Assembly (NCBI GenBank): GCA_017306155.1
Contig: JAFKJB010000005.1
Span: 62,001-126,000, forward strand
DNA length: 64,000 bases
Source of the DNA: Nitrosospira multiformis
GTDB lineage: Bacteria > Pseudomonadota > Gammaproteobacteria > Burkholderiales > Nitrosomonadaceae
Direction: 5' to 3'
Position numbers and translations under genes: made by a program. Positions 46,903 to 59,884 of the stretch are shown here, in pieces (within the stretch, counting starts at the first letter, position 1; every line of letters begins with the position of its first letter). The notes beneath the pieces were generated by a model that was given only the letters and a program-made list of their open reading frames with translations, was not told the DNA's origin and searched no databases.

Positions 46903-47040
46903 CCGCTTCCCGGCACCATGAGGGATAACGAGCTCGTAGGGAGGCTATAGAGGTTGTGGATACTTGGCGCGGGTGACCTCGGTGAAATCAGCGTGCGAGG
47001 AATAATCGGGACAACAGCAGAGGCAAAGTAAAGAAGACAA

Positions 47041-47082
47041 AAACAAAGGAGGTGCGGAAATTCGCACCTCCTTTGTTTTTTC
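47041..47082. terminator. Rho-independent terminator, bidirectional
   Basis: A perfect 16-bp stem AACAAAGGAGGTGCG-type (47041-47056 with 47063-47078) around the loop GAAATT is followed by TTTTTTC on the plus strand and by T-rich sequence (from the preceding A-run) on the minus strand. It sits between the convergent dodecin and clpA genes. Confidence 0.9.
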
Positions 47083-47100
47083 TAGCCTGATGAATCGAAT

Positions 47101-49359
47101 TTATATCGCTGTCGCTGCTTCTTCCTCAAACTGAAGCTTCACTTTGCTATCGGCATCGATATCGACCGTTACTCTGCCGCCATTGGCCAGGCGTCCGAAC
47201 AGTAATTCATCCGCCAGGGCGCTGCGTATGGTGTCTTGAATGAGACGCGCCATCGGCCGTGCGCCCATGAGGGGATCCACACCATTCCTGGCAAGATATT
47301 CTCTGAGTGCATCGGTGAATATCGCATCCACTTTCTTCTCCTGCAACTGTGTTTCAAGCTGCATCAGGAATTTATCCACTACGCGCAGAATCACTTCTCT
47401 ATCCAGAGGTGCAAAGGAAATGATCGCATCCAGCCGGTTGCGGAACTCAGGCGTAAACATCCGCTTGATATCGGCCATCTCGTCACCTGTCTGTGCGGCC
47501 TTGGTGAAGCCCATGGTAGCCTTGCTCAAGGCTTCCGCTCCGGCATTGGTCGTCATGATGATGACGACATTACGGAAATCCGCCTTGCGACCATTATTAT
47601 CCGTCAATGTGCCGTGATCCATCACCTGCAGCAGGATATTGAAAATATCCGGATGCGCCTTTTCAATTTCGTCCAGCAGCAGCACGGAATACGGTTGCTT
47701 GATGATAGCCTCGGTGAGCAAACCACCCTGGTCAAATCCGACATAACCTGGCGGTGCGCCGATCAGACGCGAAACAGCATGCCGTTCCATATATTCGGAC
47801 ATGTCGAAGCGATGCAGGTGAATGCCAAGAGCATAGGCCAGCTGCCGCGCGACTTCGGTTTTGCCAACTCCGGTCGGGCCGGAAAAAAGAAAGGAACCGA
47901 CCGGCTTTTGCGGATTGCCCAAACCGCTTCTCGCCATCTTGATCGCCGCAGTCAGCGCATGGATGGCCTTGTCCTGCCCGAACACAACCGCTTTCAGGTC
48001 ACGGTCAAGCGTCTTCAAGGTGTTGCGGTCATCACTGGAAACATTCTGCGCCGGAATGCGCGCAATCTTGGCAATGATGGCCTCTATCTCATGCTTGCTG
48101 ATTACCTTGCGCTGTTTCGATTTCGGCAAAACACGCTGGGCCGCGCCGGCTTCATCGATCACGTCGATTGCTTTATCCGGCAGATGCCGGTCGTTGATAA
48201 AGCGGGCTGACAATTCTGCGGCAGTCGTAAGCGCGGTAGCGGTGTATTTGACACCATGATGCGCCTCATAACGCGCTTTCAAGCCACGTAGTATGGAAAC
48301 TGTTTCATCCACGCTCGGCTCGGGCACATCGATCTTCTGAAAACGGCGCGAAAGCGCATGATCCTTTTCAAAGATGCCGCGATATTCGCTGTAGGTGGTG
48401 GCGCCAATGCATTTCAGCTGTCCTGTATTCAGGATCGGCTTCAACAGGTTGGAGGCATCCAGCGTGCCCCCGGAAGCCGCACCGGCCCCGATCAGGGTGT
48501 GAATTTCATCAATGAACAGTATGGCATTCGAGCTATCGAGCAATTGTTTGAGTACTGCCTTCAGGCGTTGCTCAAAATCACCCCGGTATTTGGTACCCGC
48601 CAGCAATGCGCCCATGTCGAGGGCATAGACCTGATGATGTGCAAGGATCTCGGGAACGTCGTTCTCGATGATTCGTCGCGCCAAGCCCTCAGCGATAGCC
48701 GTTTTGCCTACTCCTGCTTCCCCTACCAGTAACGGGTTGTTCTTGCGCCGGCGGCACAGCGTCTGTATCAGGCGTTCCAGTTCACGTTCCCGCCCGATCA
48801 ACGGATCGATCTTGCCTGCCAGTGCCTGCGCGTTGAGGTTGACCGCATAACTTTCCAGCGCACCCCCCGCATTCATTTCCTGCTCGGTATCTCCCTCACT
48901 TTCGGTTTTGGCGTTGGTGCCCTGCGGGACTTTGCTGATGCCGTGAGAAATATAGTTCACGACATCGAGTCGGGTTACCCCCTTTTGATGAAGAAAATAA
49001 ACTGCGTGGGAATCCTTTTCGCCAAATATCGCTACCAGTACGTTTGCGCCCGTAACTTCTTTTTTGCCCGAGGACTGCACATGCAGAATCGCGCGCTGGA
49101 TAACGCGCTGAAAACCAAGAGTAGGCTGCGTATCTACCTCTCCACTCCCTCCCACGGTCGGCGTGTTTTCGGTAACATGCTCGGTCAGCAGCCGGCGTAA
49201 ATCGTCCATATCAACCGAGCAGGCGCGCAATACCTCTGCGGCAGTCGGATTATCGAGCAGGGCCAGCAGCAGATGCTCGACCGTAATGAACTCGTGGCGC
49301 TTCTGACGCGATTCCACGAATGCCATATGCAGACTTACCTCTAATTCTTGAGCAATCAT
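47101..49359 (-). CDS. clpA: ATP-dependent Clp protease ATPase subunit ClpA
   Basis: AAA+ unfoldase of 752 residues feeding ClpP. The N-domain ([24 protein letters not shown]) binds ClpS. The first ATPase has [13 protein letters not shown] and [13 protein letters not shown], the second [13 protein letters not shown] and [12 protein letters not shown]; the IGL-type ClpP loop region lies between. It starts two bases after the clpS stop. ClpAS handle N-end-rule substrates. Confidence 0.97.
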   Translation of the reverse strand: MIAQELEVSLHMAFVESRQKRHEFITVEHLLLALLDNPTAAEVLRACSVDMDDLRRLLTEHVTENTPTVGGSGEVDTQPTLGFQRVIQRAILHVQSSGKKEVTGANVLVAIFGEKDSHAVYFLHQKGVTRLDVVNYISHGISKVPQGTNAKTESEGDTEQEMNAGGALESYAVNLNAQALAGKIDPLIGRERELERLIQTLCRRRKNNPLLVGEAGVGKTAIAEGLARRIIENDVPEILAHHQVYALDMGALLAGTKYRGDFEQRLKAVLKQLLDSSNAILFIDEIHTLIGAGAASGGTLDASNLLKPILNTGQLKCIGATTYSEYRGIFEKDHALSRRFQKIDVPEPSVDETVSILRGLKARYEAHHGVKYTATALTTAAELSARFINDRHLPDKAIDVIDEAGAAQRVLPKSKQRKVISKHEIEAIIAKIARIPAQNVSSDDRNTLKTLDRDLKAVVFGQDKAIHALTAAIKMARSGLGNPQKPVGSFLFSGPTGVGKTEVARQLAYALGIHLHRFDMSEYMERHAVSRLIGAPPGYVGFDQGGLLTEAIIKQPYSVLLLDEIEKAHPDIFNILLQVMDHGTLTDNNGRKADFRNVVIIMTTNAGAEALSKATMGFTKAAQTGDEMADIKRMFTPEFRNRLDAIISFAPLDREVILRVVDKFLMQLETQLQEKKVDAIFTDALREYLARNGVDPLMGARPMARLIQDTIRSALADELLFGRLANGGRVTVDIDADSKVKLQFEEEAATAI

Positions 49360-49360
49360 T

Positions 49361-49669
49361 TCAGTTCTCCTCCATCACGCACTGTAGCGGATGCTGATGC
49401 TGCCTTGCAAATGCAACTACCTGCTCGACTTTTGTGGAAGCCACATCATTGGGATAAACCCCACATACTCCAGCTCCGTCCATATGGACTTTGAGCATGA
49501 TCTGTGTCGCCTGTTCTCGGTTCTTGGAAAAAAAAGTCTGTAGTACAGTCACCACGAAATCCATCGGCGTGAAGTCATCATTCAGCAAAATAACCTTGAA
49601 CATTGGTGGCGGCTTGAGTTTACTCTTTTTAGCCTCAAGTACAACATCGCCATGATTTCCTGCAGCCAT
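49361..49669 (-). CDS. clpS: ATP-dependent Clp protease adaptor ClpS
   Basis: N-recognin of 102 residues. [20 protein letters not shown] and the [20 protein letters not shown] segment are the binding-pocket and ClpA-interaction signatures. It is upstream of and adjacent to clpA. The 280 bp before it are shared with the divergent cold-shock gene. Confidence 0.96.
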   Translation of the reverse strand: MAAGNHGDVVLEAKKSKLKPPPMFKVILLNDDFTPMDFVVTVLQTFFSKNREQATQIMLKVHMDGAGVCGVYPNDVASTKVEQVVAFARQHQHPLQCVMEEN

Positions 49670-49806
49670 GATCCTGTATTTTTGCCTTCAATTAAAACGG
49701 AAATATAACCACTTCCAATCTTTATATTTGATGATTGCGCTGAAATATTCAAGTACCTTTTAAAAAATTTTCTGCTGCATTTCTACCAAATAACGGAACT
49801 CACTAC

Positions 49807-49835
49807 TTGACTTGAACAATGGATTTGCGTAAAAC
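49807..49835 (+). promoter_or_regulatory. Sigma-70-like promoter of the cold-shock gene
   Basis: TTGACT and TAAAAC are spaced by 17 bp; the predicted start near 49842 leaves a leader of about 108 nt before the cold-shock ATG. Long structured leaders are usual in csp genes. Confidence 0.45.
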
Positions 49836-49949
49836 AGCTCTTGGCGTTTGGCTTCAAGTTCTCTGCAGTACCGGTTACAGCCGTTTTGCGGTCTTGAAAC
49901 TCAAACAGTGTTCGGGTTTCCGGCCCGGTTTTATTTATAGGAAGCAATA

Positions 49950-50153
49950 ATGGCAACTGGTACAGTAAAGTGGTTCAATGACTCAAAGGGTTTTGGCTTC
50001 ATTACACCCGATGATGGAAGCGAGGATTTATTCGCGCACTTCTCCGCAATCAATATGTCCGGATTCAAAACTCTCAAAGAAGGTCAAAAAGTAACGTTTG
50101 AGGTTACCCAGGGTCCGAAAGGCAAGCAAGCATCAAATATTCAGTCTGCTTAA
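49950..50153 (+). CDS. CspA-family cold-shock protein
   Basis: A 67-residue single-stranded nucleic acid binding OB-fold protein with RNP1 (KGFGFITP) and RNP2 (LFAHFSAI) motifs. TAGGAAG precedes the ATG. It would act as an RNA chaperone. A strong terminator follows 60 bp after the stop. Confidence 0.96.
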   Translation: MATGTVKWFNDSKGFGFITPDDGSEDLFAHFSAINMSGFKTLKEGQKVTFEVTQGPKGKQASNIQSA

Positions 50154-50212
50154 AGATTTCATGCCGGCGTGCGAGTACGCTAAACAGCATGTGATCCATC
50201 ACAGAATTATAC

Positions 50213-50248
50213 AAAGCCCCTTGCTGTAAATCGGCAAGGGGCTTTTTC
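50213..50248 (+). terminator. Rho-independent terminator after the cold-shock gene
   Basis: AAAGCCCCTTGC (50213-50224) pairs perfectly with GCAAGGGGCTTT (50234-50245), loop TGTAAATCG, followed by TTC. It ends the csp transcript. Confidence 0.9.
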
Positions 50249-50352
50249 TTGTCGAGAATAAGGCGCAAGCTCAGCAGTAAACTTGCGCTTCTTTTATATC
50301 CCTTTCTCATTCTTCCACCTCCTCAGGGAGGCAGATTTCAACGACCATGTTT

Positions 50353-51606
50353 TCAACTGGTCATGTTTTCGATCAGGGCCTGCCCGAATGCTGAACAGGA
50401 GACTTTTTGCGCGCCGGGCAGCAGCCGGGCGAAATCATAAGTCACGGTTTTATCCTGAATGGTTTTTTCCATCGACCGTGTAATGAGATTAGCGGACTCC
50501 GCCCAGCCCATATGCCTTAGCATCATCTCCGCGGATAATATGATTGAGCCGGGATTGACCTGATCCTTGCCTGCATACTTGGGGGCAGTTCCATGGGTTG
50601 CCTCAAAAATGGCTATAGAGTCGCTCATGTTTGCGCCGGGGGCGATTCCGATGCCCCCTACCTGTGCGGCCAAAGCATCGGAAATGTAATCCCCGTTCAG
50701 GTTCAGCGTGGCGATGACATCATACTCCTCCGGTCGCAGCAGGATCTGCTGGAGAAAAGCGTCGGCGATCACATCCTTGATCACTATACCACCTTTGTCC
50801 TCGGGCAACTTCATCCATGGTCCGCCGTCGAGCAGGCTTGCCCCAAACTCTTTTGCTGCAAGCTGGTAGCCCCAGTTCTTGAACGCACCCTCGGTAAATT
50901 TCATAATGTTGCCTTTATGCACCAGTGTTACCGAGTGCCGTCCGTTATCTATCGCATACTGGATTGCCTTGCGCACCAGCCTTTCAGTTCCTTCCCGCGA
51001 TACCGGCTTTATGCCGATTCCTGCGGTTTGGGGAAAGCGTATCTTGGTGACGCCCATATCGTTCATCAGGAAACCGATGACTTTTTTTGCCCCTTCCGAG
51101 CCGGCTTCCCATTCGATACCGGCATAGATGTCTTCCGAGTTCTCGCGAAAAATGACCATGTCGGTTTTTTCGGGATTTTTCAGGGGGCTAGGCACTCCCT
51201 GAAAATAGCGAACAGGACGAAGGCATATGTACAGGTCCAGTTCCTGGCGCAAGGCGACATTGATGGAGCGGATCCCGCCTCCCACAGGGGTGGTCAGCGG
51301 CCCCTTGATCGAGACCGCATACTCTTTCGCCGCCCGCAGGGTTTCCTGGGGCAGCCAGACATTTTCACCATAAATCCGTGTCGATTTCTCACCGGCATAG
51401 ATTTCCATCCAGGAAATCCGGCGTTTGCCCCCATAAGCTTTTTCCACGGCGGAATCCACTACCTTCCTCATTACCGGCGTAATGTCCACTCCAATCCCGT
51501 CGCCTTCTATATAGGGTATGACCGGATTGTTCGGCACATTCAGGGAAAAATCCGGATTCACGCTGATTTTTGAACCTTCCGCTGGTATGCTGATGTGCTG
51601 ATACAT
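50353..51606 (-). CDS. icd: Isocitrate dehydrogenase, NADP-dependent
   Basis: TCA-cycle enzyme of 417 residues, the E. coli Icd type. The substrate loop with the regulatory serine is in [16 protein letters not shown], and [29 protein letters not shown] and [14 protein letters not shown] mark the active and nucleotide sites; the KYAGKD segment and later Tyr/Arg positions fit NADP use. GGAGA lies before ATG 51606. Monocistronic. Confidence 0.96.
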   Translation of the reverse strand: MYQHISIPAEGSKISVNPDFSLNVPNNPVIPYIEGDGIGVDITPVMRKVVDSAVEKAYGGKRRISWMEIYAGEKSTRIYGENVWLPQETLRAAKEYAVSIKGPLTTPVGGGIRSINVALRQELDLYICLRPVRYFQGVPSPLKNPEKTDMVIFRENSEDIYAGIEWEAGSEGAKKVIGFLMNDMGVTKIRFPQTAGIGIKPVSREGTERLVRKAIQYAIDNGRHSVTLVHKGNIMKFTEGAFKNWGYQLAAKEFGASLLDGGPWMKLPEDKGGIVIKDVIADAFLQQILLRPEEYDVIATLNLNGDYISDALAAQVGGIGIAPGANMSDSIAIFEATHGTAPKYAGKDQVNPGSIILSAEMMLRHMGWAESANLITRSMEKTIQDKTVTYDFARLLPGAQKVSCSAFGQALIENMTS

Positions 51607-51872
51607 GCTATCTCCATTTATTGATCTGGGCCGGTTCCATAATCCGGAACGAGCCGGAACCGGGTCGGCAAAATTTATACATTTTAACCGCGTTTCAGAT
51701 AGAAGCGCTTGCTTTTGCCCGCGAGCCTTCTCTATATATCCTGAAAAGCGTTACAGGCGGCAGCAGCAGGATGGCATCCCTTATAATAAACAGGGGATGA
51801 CGTTTCGCGCCCGTATCCGGTTGTATTCACGTTCTGCTATTTGATGATTAAAACGGTTGAAATAACGAAATC

Positions 51873-52319
51873 ATGATCTGGAAACCCAATGTGACGGTTG
51901 CAGCAGTGGTAGAGAAGGACGGGCAATATCTTCTGGTGGAAGAGCAAACCAGTAGCGGCCTGTTATTTAATCAGCCGGCGGGTCATCTGGAGCCGGGCGA
52001 GTCAATCATTCATGGCGCGATACGGGAAACTCTGGAAGAAACGGCTTACACGTTTGTCCCCCGATCCGTACTCGGCGTTTACCACTGGCATTCCCCGGTG
52101 GAAGATACGACATTCATACGCTTTGCTTTTTCCGGTTCAGTAAGCGGTCATGATCCCGGCCGTAATCTGGATTCGGGGATCGTACGCGCCGGCTGGTTCG
52201 GCATCGATGAAATTCGCAGCATGATCTGCTGCCACCGCAGTCCGCTTGTCATGAAATGCATCGAAGACCATCTGGCGGGGAAGGGTTGTCCGCTCGACAT
52301 ACTTACTCATTTGGCCTGA
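51873..52319 (+). CDS. nudJ: NUDIX hydrolase, NudJ-like
   Basis: A 148-residue hydrolase with the Nudix box [39 protein letters not shown] and the Phe-Asn-Gln-Pro-Ala lead-in are those of NudJ, a thiamin pyrophosphate/HMP-PP and nucleoside phosphatase. It ends one base before mnmA; the same pairing occurs in E. coli and supports the assignment. Confidence 0.87.
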   Translation: MIWKPNVTVAAVVEKDGQYLLVEEQTSSGLLFNQPAGHLEPGESIIHGAIRETLEETAYTFVPRSVLGVYHWHSPVEDTTFIRFAFSGSVSGHDPGRNLDSGIVRAGWFGIDEIRSMICCHRSPLVMKCIEDHLAGKGCPLDILTHLA

Positions 52320-52320
52320 A

Positions 52321-53427
52321 ATGAGCAAAGCGCGCGTGGTTGTCGGAATGTCCGGCGGCGTGGATTCCTCTGTCGCTGCCTTGTTGTTGAAACAGCAGGG
52401 GTATGAAGTAACCGGTCTCTTCATGAAGAACTGGGAAGATGACGACACGGATGAATACTGCTCATCCCGACAGGATTTGATAGATGCGGCATCCGTGGCG
52501 GATGTCATTGGAATTCCCCTTGAAGCGGTAAATTTCTCCGCCGAATACAAGGAGCGGGTATTCAGCCATTTTCTTGCCGAATACAAGGCAGGCCGGACAC
52601 CCAATCCGGACGTGCTGTGCAACGCCGAGATCAAGTTCAAGGCATTCCTGGATCATGCGGCGGGACTGGGGGCGGATTATATTGCAACCGGCCATTATGC
52701 CCAGGTGCGCAATACGGAGGGCGTATTCCAGCTGCTCAAGGGTGAGGATGGAACAAAGGACCAGAGCTACTTTCTCTATCGGCTCAACCAGGCGCAGTTG
52801 TCCCGGACACTGTTTCCCATCGGGCATCTTTATAAGCGCGATGTACGAAGCATCGCGAAAGACCACGGGCTACCCAATTTCTCCAAGAAGGACAGCACTG
52901 GTATCTGCTTTATCGGTGAACGGCCCTTTCGCGAATTTCTCAACCGTTATTTGCCGAACGATCCAGGCGAGATCCGGACGCCTTCCGGGGACGTCATGGG
53001 CAGGCATGCCGGCCTTATGTATTACACCATCGGCCAACGGCAGGGATTGGGGATAGGCGGAACAAGGGGGGGAGACGGCGAGCCCTGGTTTGTTTCAGAC
53101 AAGGACGTGAAGCGGAATATCCTGACGGTGGTTCAGGGGCATGGTCATCCCGACCTGCTCAGGCCCGCGCTTACCGCAACCGACCTGACATGGGTGAGCG
53201 GCAAGATGCCTCGCTGCAACTGGGTGTACGCGGCCAAAATCCGTTATCGCCAACCGGACGCTCCCTGTTCGATCACTTACCTCGATCGCGATAAATGCGA
53301 AATCGAGTTCGCCCAGCCGCAGTGGGCCGTAGCGCCGGGGCAGTCCGTGGTGGTATATGAAAGCAGGGTGTGCCTGGGAGGAGGTGTAATTACCGCTACA
53401 CAGGAGATTGAGAGGGAGAGCGGATAA
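52321..53427 (+). CDS. mnmA: tRNA-specific 2-thiouridylase MnmA
   Basis: Makes the 2-thio group of wobble U34 in Glu, Gln and Lys tRNAs, 368 residues. The PP-loop is [12 protein letters not shown], the first catalytic cysteine is in [12 protein letters not shown] and the second in [24 protein letters not shown] is also typical. It is directly downstream of nudJ. Confidence 0.97.
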   Translation: MSKARVVVGMSGGVDSSVAALLLKQQGYEVTGLFMKNWEDDDTDEYCSSRQDLIDAASVADVIGIPLEAVNFSAEYKERVFSHFLAEYKAGRTPNPDVLCNAEIKFKAFLDHAAGLGADYIATGHYAQVRNTEGVFQLLKGEDGTKDQSYFLYRLNQAQLSRTLFPIGHLYKRDVRSIAKDHGLPNFSKKDSTGICFIGERPFREFLNRYLPNDPGEIRTPSGDVMGRHAGLMYYTIGQRQGLGIGGTRGGDGEPWFVSDKDVKRNILTVVQGHGHPDLLRPALTATDLTWVSGKMPRCNWVYAAKIRYRQPDAPCSITYLDRDKCEIEFAQPQWAVAPGQSVVVYESRVCLGGGVITATQEIERESG

Positions 53428-53463
53428 AACGGACCACGGTGGCAGGGATAAGAGGGGTGAAGG

Positions 53464-53547
53464 CTGCGGGAAGTAACGATCCTCATTGTCACGGAGTTTA
53501 AAATCCGGATTTATCTCCAGGTAAAAATGAATACCCGCTTCCCGCAG
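53464..53547. repeat. Inverted repeat between convergent mnmA and gst
   Basis: CTGCGGGAAG (53464-53473) and CTTCCCGCAG (53538-53547) are perfect 10-bp inverted arms about 64 bp apart. The spacing and lack of T-run make a simple terminator unlikely. Confidence 0.3.
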
Positions 53548-53578
53548 GTATGATCCATCTTGTCTGGCAATGTCGCTG

Positions 53579-54187
53579 TCAGTCCTGCGGCGCGGTTTCC
53601 ATGAACGCAGACCGCTTTTCCAGGCGATCGGCAAGATCCGCAAGATTGGGAAAATTCTCCCGCCACTTGATCTCCGGAAACCGGAAGGCTAGATAGCCCA
53701 GCGCGCAACCCAACGCGATGTCAGCCAGTGAATAGGCGTTTCCATCGCACCATTTTCTGTCACCGAGTTCCCTCGACGCCGCTTCCAGGCCTCCCTCAAC
53801 CTTTTTCTGCTGGCGGGAAATCCACTGTCCGCTTTGCTGCGTCTTGCCGCGCTTGCGTTCCAGGAAAATGGCGGCGGCGGCATCACAGATACCATCCGCC
53901 AGCGCCTCCCAGCGTTTTACCGCGATGCGCCGCCGGTTGCCGTCCGGAATCAGGCGCGATACGGGATTGACACTGTCGAGATACTCGACGATTACGCGTG
54001 AATCGAACACGCTCGTCCCGTCATCCATGATCAGCACCGGCACCTTGCCGAGCGGATTGTAGTCGGGTACCTGGCTATCATCGTTCCAGGGGACATCCAG
54101 TTCGAAGGTATAACCAACGTGCTTTTCGGCGAGGACAATACGTGCCTTGCGTACGTAGGGGCTGGTAAGCGATCCAATAAGCTTCAT
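53579..54187 (-). CDS. Glutathione S-transferase family protein
   Basis: A 202-residue protein with an N-terminal thioredoxin-like domain (KLIGSLTSPYVRKARIVLAE with Ser8/9 in the catalytic area, NPLGKVPVLIMDDG and DSRVIVEYLD for glutathione binding) and a helical C-terminal domain (SLADIALGCALGYLAFR). It resembles GstB/YibF-type bacterial enzymes. Substrate unknown. It is on the minus strand between mnmA and purB. Confidence 0.92.
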   Translation of the reverse strand: MKLIGSLTSPYVRKARIVLAEKHVGYTFELDVPWNDDSQVPDYNPLGKVPVLIMDDGTSVFDSRVIVEYLDSVNPVSRLIPDGNRRRIAVKRWEALADGICDAAAAIFLERKRGKTQQSGQWISRQQKKVEGGLEAASRELGDRKWCDGNAYSLADIALGCALGYLAFRFPEIKWRENFPNLADLADRLEKRSAFMETAPQD

Positions 54188-54292
54188 GGCGAATCTTGAA
54201 GAGAGTAGTCAGCGCGCATTATATCGGCTTTCCGCACTGCATGGCATAACGGGACCGAAGCCTACTTGTGTTAAAATTTCGCCGGAAACTGA

Positions 54293-55678
<1,386 letters not shown>

Positions 55679-55744
55679 TTTTTACATCTTTTCTTTTTCT
55701 ATCAGCACTTTTCCCTGCATACCTCCTCGAGCTCCATTTTTGGG

Positions 55745-55774
55745 CTTGAAAATCGAGAAACCGTCCCGACATAT
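55745..55774 (+). promoter_or_regulatory. Sigma-32-like heat-shock promoter of grpE-dnaK-dnaJ
   Basis: CTTGAAA (55745-55751) and CCCGACAT (55765-55772) are spaced by 13 bp, close to the CTTGAAA/CCCCAT-T pattern of RpoH promoters, 28 bp before the grpE start. No CIRCE inverted repeat was seen. Confidence 0.55.
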
Positions 55775-55801
55775 TTATGGATAGAAAATCAGGAGAAAGC
55801 C

Positions 55802-56383
55802 ATGACAGAAGAAAACCGATCTCAACCAGACCAGCCCGAACTGACCGTTACAAGCGGAAGCGGTGTACAGGAAACTGGGGAAAACAAGGCCAGGACGCCC
55901 GAGCAGGAAGGCGAAACCATGCCTAGCCTGGAACAGTTACTGAAAAAAGCGGAACTCGATGCAGCGGAACATTATGATGCATGGCTTCGCGCCAAGGCTG
56001 AGGGCGAGAACATAAGAAAGCGTGCCCAGATCGATGTCACCAACGCGCACAAATACGCTATTGAAAATTTTTCAACTGAACTGCTCTCGGTCATGGACAG
56101 TCTGGATGCTGCATTGGCGGTGGAAAATGCAACCGTCGAGAATTTCAAAAGTGGCATGGAGTTGACGCTCAAGCAGCTGACTGCGGCTTTCACGAAGTTC
56201 AATATCAGACAGCTCAATCCCCAGGGTGAAAAATTCGATCCGCATTTGCACCAGGCCATGTGCATGGTGGAGTCCGAGCTTCCGCACAACGCGGTAGTGC
56301 AGGTTATGCAGAAAGGCTATGTGCTGAATGATCGCGTTATCCGGCCGGCGCTGGTTTCGGTTTCGAAGGGAAAAGAGTCTTGA
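55802..56383 (+). CDS. grpE: Nucleotide exchange factor GrpE
   Basis: A 193-residue co-chaperone that releases ADP from DnaK. An acidic, disordered N-terminus leads into the long helix ([20 protein letters not shown]) and the beta domain with [14 protein letters not shown] and [28 protein letters not shown] precedes ATG. First gene of the grpE-dnaK-dnaJ operon. Confidence 0.97.
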   Translation: MTEENRSQPDQPELTVTSGSGVQETGENKARTPEQEGETMPSLEQLLKKAELDAAEHYDAWLRAKAEGENIRKRAQIDVTNAHKYAIENFSTELLSVMDSLDAALAVENATVENFKSGMELTLKQLTAAFTKFNIRQLNPQGEKFDPHLHQAMCMVESELPHNAVVQVMQKGYVLNDRVIRPALVSVSKGKES

Positions 56384-56480
56384 AATCACGATCCTTACCC
56401 CCATTTCAGCGGTAACAAGCGAATTACTCGGCGGATTTATAACAACGGATATCAAGGACTGACTAATACAAGGATCAATT

Positions 56481-58415
56481 ATGGGAAAAATTATCGGTAT
56501 CGACCTGGGAACCACTAACTCATGCGTCGCCGTCATGGAGAGCGGCAAGCCCAAGGTAATAGAAAACTCCGAGGGCGCGCGCACTACCCCTTCCATCGTT
56601 GCCTACACGGAAGATGGCGAGATTCTGGTAGGCGCCTCTGCCAAACGGCAGGCGATCACCAATCCGAAAAATACCTTGTTCGCGGTGAAACGCCTGATCG
56701 GGCGGCGCTTTAACGAGGAGATGGTACAAAAGGACATCAAAATGGTGCCTTATACCATCATCAAGGCCGACAACAACGATGCATGGATTGAGGTGCGTGG
56801 CAGGAAAGTCGCGCCGCCCGAGGTGTCGGCACAAGTGCTCATGAAGATGAAAAAGACGGCAGAGGATTATCTGGGTGAACCTGTCACCGAGGCCGTCATT
56901 ACCGTTCCGGCTTATTTCAATGATTCCCAGCGGCAGGCCACAAAAGACGCAGGCCGCATCGCGGGACTCGAGGTCAAGCGTATCATCAACGAGCCGACCG
57001 CAGCCGCGCTTGCTTTCGGAATGGATAAAAAGGAAGGAGATCGCAAGATTGCCGTGTACGATCTGGGCGGCGGAACATTCGATATTTCCATTATCGAGAT
57101 CGCAGAAGTCGAAGGCGAGCATCAGTTTGAAGTGCTGGCGACCAATGGCGACACCTTCCTGGGCGGCGAGGATTTCGATGCCCGTATCATCGAGTATCTG
57201 GTGGATGAGTTTAAAAAGGAAAACGGTATCGATCTCAAGAAGGATATGCTTGCTTTGCAGCGGTTAAAGGACTCCGCGGAAAAAGCCAAGATCGAACTCT
57301 CTTCCAGCCAGCAAACCGATGTCAATCTGCCGTATATCACGGCGGATGCCAGCGGTCCGAAGCATCTCGCGGTAAGAATCACGCGCGCCAAGCTGGAAAG
57401 CCTGGTGGAAGATTTGATCACGCGCACTGTGGAGCCCTGCCGTACCGCTATCAAGGACGCGGGTATAAAGGTTTCCGACATCGACGACGTTATCCTGGTG
57501 GGAGGGCAGACCCGCATGCCCAAGGTACAGGAAAAGGTCAAGGAGATTTTCGCCAAAGAGCCCCGCAAGGATGTGAACCCTGACGAGGCGGTGGCCGTGG
57601 GCGCGGCGATCCAGGGCGGCGTGTTGCAGGGCGCGGTGAAGGATGTGCTGTTGCTGGATGTGACCCCATTGTCATTGGGTATCGAAACGCTGGGCGGCGT
57701 GATGACCAAGCTGATCCAGAAGAATACGACTATCCCGACAAAGGCGCAGCAGGTATTTTCCACCGCGGATGATAATCAGACCGCCGTAACCATTCACGTG
57801 CTGCAAGGCGAGCGCGAGCTGGCATCCGGCAACAAGAGCCTGGGCCAGTTCAACCTGGCCGATATCCCGCCCGCGCCGCGCGGCATGCCGCAAATCGAGG
57901 TGACATTCGATATCGACTCGAACGGCATACTGCATGTGTCGGCCAAGGACAAGGCCACAGGCAAGGAAAGCAAGATCAAGATTCAGGCGAGTTCCGGCCT
58001 GTCGGAAGAGGAAGTGCAGCGCATGGTCAAGGATGCCGAAGCCCATGCCGAGGAAGATCATAAGGCGATGGAACTGGTCACGGCGCGCAATCAGTGCGAT
58101 GCGATGATCCATTCTGTGCAGAAAACCATGAAGGAACATGGGGATAAATTGGCCGATGAGGAAAAATCCAGGATAGAGGCGGCGCTGAAAGAGGCGGAAG
58201 ATGCGTTGAAGTCCGGCGACAAGGAAACCATCGAAGCCAAAACCCAGGCGCTGGCCGAGGCTTCGCATAAATTGGCGGAAAAGATGTATTCGCAGGGGCA
58301 GGGTCCGCAGGCCGGACCCGGTGAGGAACCTTCCGGCCAGAGCGGGGGGACCGAAAAACCTGTCGAAGGAGAGGTTGTCGATGCGGAGTTCGAGGAAGTA
58401 AAAAACAAGAAGTAA
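56481..58415 (+). CDS. dnaK: Chaperone DnaK (Hsp70)
   Basis: A 644-residue Hsp70. [18 protein letters not shown] opens the ATPase, with [12 protein letters not shown] and [10 protein letters not shown] later; the linker [19 protein letters not shown] leads into the substrate domain. The C-terminus ends with [14 protein letters not shown]. Translation signal AAGGA before the ATG. No frame problems. Confidence 0.98.
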   Translation: MGKIIGIDLGTTNSCVAVMESGKPKVIENSEGARTTPSIVAYTEDGEILVGASAKRQAITNPKNTLFAVKRLIGRRFNEEMVQKDIKMVPYTIIKADNNDAWIEVRGRKVAPPEVSAQVLMKMKKTAEDYLGEPVTEAVITVPAYFNDSQRQATKDAGRIAGLEVKRIINEPTAAALAFGMDKKEGDRKIAVYDLGGGTFDISIIEIAEVEGEHQFEVLATNGDTFLGGEDFDARIIEYLVDEFKKENGIDLKKDMLALQRLKDSAEKAKIELSSSQQTDVNLPYITADASGPKHLAVRITRAKLESLVEDLITRTVEPCRTAIKDAGIKVSDIDDVILVGGQTRMPKVQEKVKEIFAKEPRKDVNPDEAVAVGAAIQGGVLQGAVKDVLLLDVTPLSLGIETLGGVMTKLIQKNTTIPTKAQQVFSTADDNQTAVTIHVLQGERELASGNKSLGQFNLADIPPAPRGMPQIEVTFDIDSNGILHVSAKDKATGKESKIKIQASSGLSEEEVQRMVKDAEAHAEEDHKAMELVTARNQCDAMIHSVQKTMKEHGDKLADEEKSRIEAALKEAEDALKSGDKETIEAKTQALAEASHKLAEKMYSQGQGPQAGPGEEPSGQSGGTEKPVEGEVVDAEFEEVKNKK

Positions 58416-58468
58416 ATCCGCCAAGCGGCCAAAAAGCGGCAGCCAAAAAAGTATCAAGAAATCTCAAG

Positions 58469-58517
58469 CGCAGCGGTGCGGGAAAGGCGCAGCATTCCTT
58501 TCCGCATCCTGCGTTTT
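58469..58517 (+). terminator. Possible attenuator hairpin between dnaK and dnaJ
   Basis: A long stem pairs CGCAGCGGTGCGGGAAAGG (58469-58487) with CCTTTCCGCA and TGCG (58497-58513), with small bulges, followed by TTTT. It lies in the 174-bp dnaK-dnaJ gap and could make dnaJ mRNA less abundant than dnaK. Confidence 0.4.
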
Positions 58518-58589
58518 GGCTTGCCGGAGAGGAAGCTGGTTTAAGCTACTCCGCTACTTTCCGTGCTGCCAAATTTTCAAGAAGACTAT

Positions 58590-59696
58590 ATGAGTAAACG
58601 CGACTACTACGAAGTGCTGGGCATTAATCGCGACAGCAGCGAGGATGAAATAAAAAAAGCATATCGCAGGCTGGCGATGAAATATCATCCGGATCGCAAT
58701 CCGGATAGCCCGAAAGCAGAGGAACACTTCAAGGAAGCAAAAGAAGCCTACGAGGTCCTTTCGGACCCCCGGAAGCGGGCAGCGTACGACCAGCATGGCC
58801 ACGCCGGCGTGGATGCCGGCATAGGCGGGGGGGGAGCCCAGGGATTTGCTGATGCATTCGGCGACATATTCGGTGATCTTTTCGGGGGTCGCGGCGCGCA
58901 GGCCAACGTTTATCGAGGAGCGGATCTGCGCTATAACCTGGAAATTTCACTGGAACAGGCAGCACGAGGAACCGAAACGAAGATTCGCGTTCCTACCATG
59001 GATGCCTGCGGCACCTGCCATGGCAGCGGCGCAAAGCCCGGCACCTCGCCCACCACTTGCCCCACCTGCAACGGCCACGGGCAGGTGAGAATGCAACAGG
59101 GATTCTTCTCGATCCAGCAGACGTGTCCCAAGTGTCATGGCAGCGGCAAATTCATTTCCAGCCCATGCAATACCTGCGGTGGTTCCGGTCGCATCAAACA
59201 CCATAAGACGTTATCCGTAAAAATTCCGGCGGGCGTGGATGAAGGCGATCGCATCCGTTTATCGGGAGAAGGCGAATCAGGGGTGAATAATGGTCCGCCA
59301 GGGGACTTGTATGTTGTCATTCACATGACGCCTCATTCGGTTTTTCAGCGCGACCACAACGACCTGCACTGCGAAATGCCCATCAGTTTTACGACTGCGG
59401 CACTGGGGGGCGATATCGAAATTCCCACGCTGGAAGGACATGCGAAAATCCGGATACCGGCGGAAACACAAAGCGGAAAAATCTTCCGACTGCGCGGCAA
59501 AGGGATCAAGGGCGTGCGCAGCAATAACCCGGGCGACCTGTTGTGTCATGTCGTGGTGGAGACGCCGGTCAAGCTTACCTCCCGCCAGAAAGAGCTGTTG
59601 CAGGAACTGGAGGTCATCAATCAGGAAGACGGTTCGCGTCACAGTCCGCGCGCAAAATCCTGGATGGACAAGGTCCGGGAGTTTTTTGCAGAGTGA
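58590..59696 (+). CDS. dnaJ: Chaperone DnaJ (Hsp40, type I)
   Basis: A 368-residue co-chaperone. The J-domain has the HPD motif in KYHPDRNPD; then a G/F-rich region ([12 protein letters not shown]) and four C-x2-C-x-G-x-G zinc repeats: [35 protein letters not shown] 58590 ([11 protein letters not shown]) is chosen; an upstream ATG at 58563 adds nine residues unlike the family. End of the heat-shock operon. Confidence 0.97.
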   Translation: MSKRDYYEVLGINRDSSEDEIKKAYRRLAMKYHPDRNPDSPKAEEHFKEAKEAYEVLSDPRKRAAYDQHGHAGVDAGIGGGGAQGFADAFGDIFGDLFGGRGAQANVYRGADLRYNLEISLEQAARGTETKIRVPTMDACGTCHGSGAKPGTSPTTCPTCNGHGQVRMQQGFFSIQQTCPKCHGSGKFISSPCNTCGGSGRIKHHKTLSVKIPAGVDEGDRIRLSGEGESGVNNGPPGDLYVVIHMTPHSVFQRDHNDLHCEMPISFTTAALGGDIEIPTLEGHAKIRIPAETQSGKIFRLRGKGIKGVRSNNPGDLLCHVVVETPVKLTSRQKELLQELEVINQEDGSRHSPRAKSWMDKVREFFAE

Positions 59697-59790
59697 GCGC
59701 ATATATTCGAGCTCACATAAGCTACAGAGTCAGTGTGGCTTCCCGCATTGACTGATATCCTTTCCCCTTTGCTGCAGTAGAGAGCCGTTC

Positions 59791-59820
59791 CTGCCCGATT
59801 TCGCAAATCGGGCAGTTCTC
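59791..59820 (+). terminator. Terminator-like hairpin after dnaJ
   Basis: CTGCCCGATTT (59791-59801) and AAATCGGGCAG (59805-59815) form a perfect 11-bp stem with a three-base loop CGC, followed by TTCTC. The T-run is weak, but the position 95 bp after dnaJ fits the end of the heat-shock operon. Confidence 0.6.
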
Positions 59821-59884
59821 ATAAAACCATTTGCATTTGCGGGAACACCGGAGTGATGAATTCTGCACCCGATTCATCAAGGTA

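Noticed and set aside
47236-48210. 324-codon plus-strand frame opposite clpA
   Set aside because: Antisense shadow of clpA, whose motifs are unambiguous.
53464-53547. Terminator for mnmA or gst
   Set aside because: The inverted arms are about 64 bp apart with no T-run.
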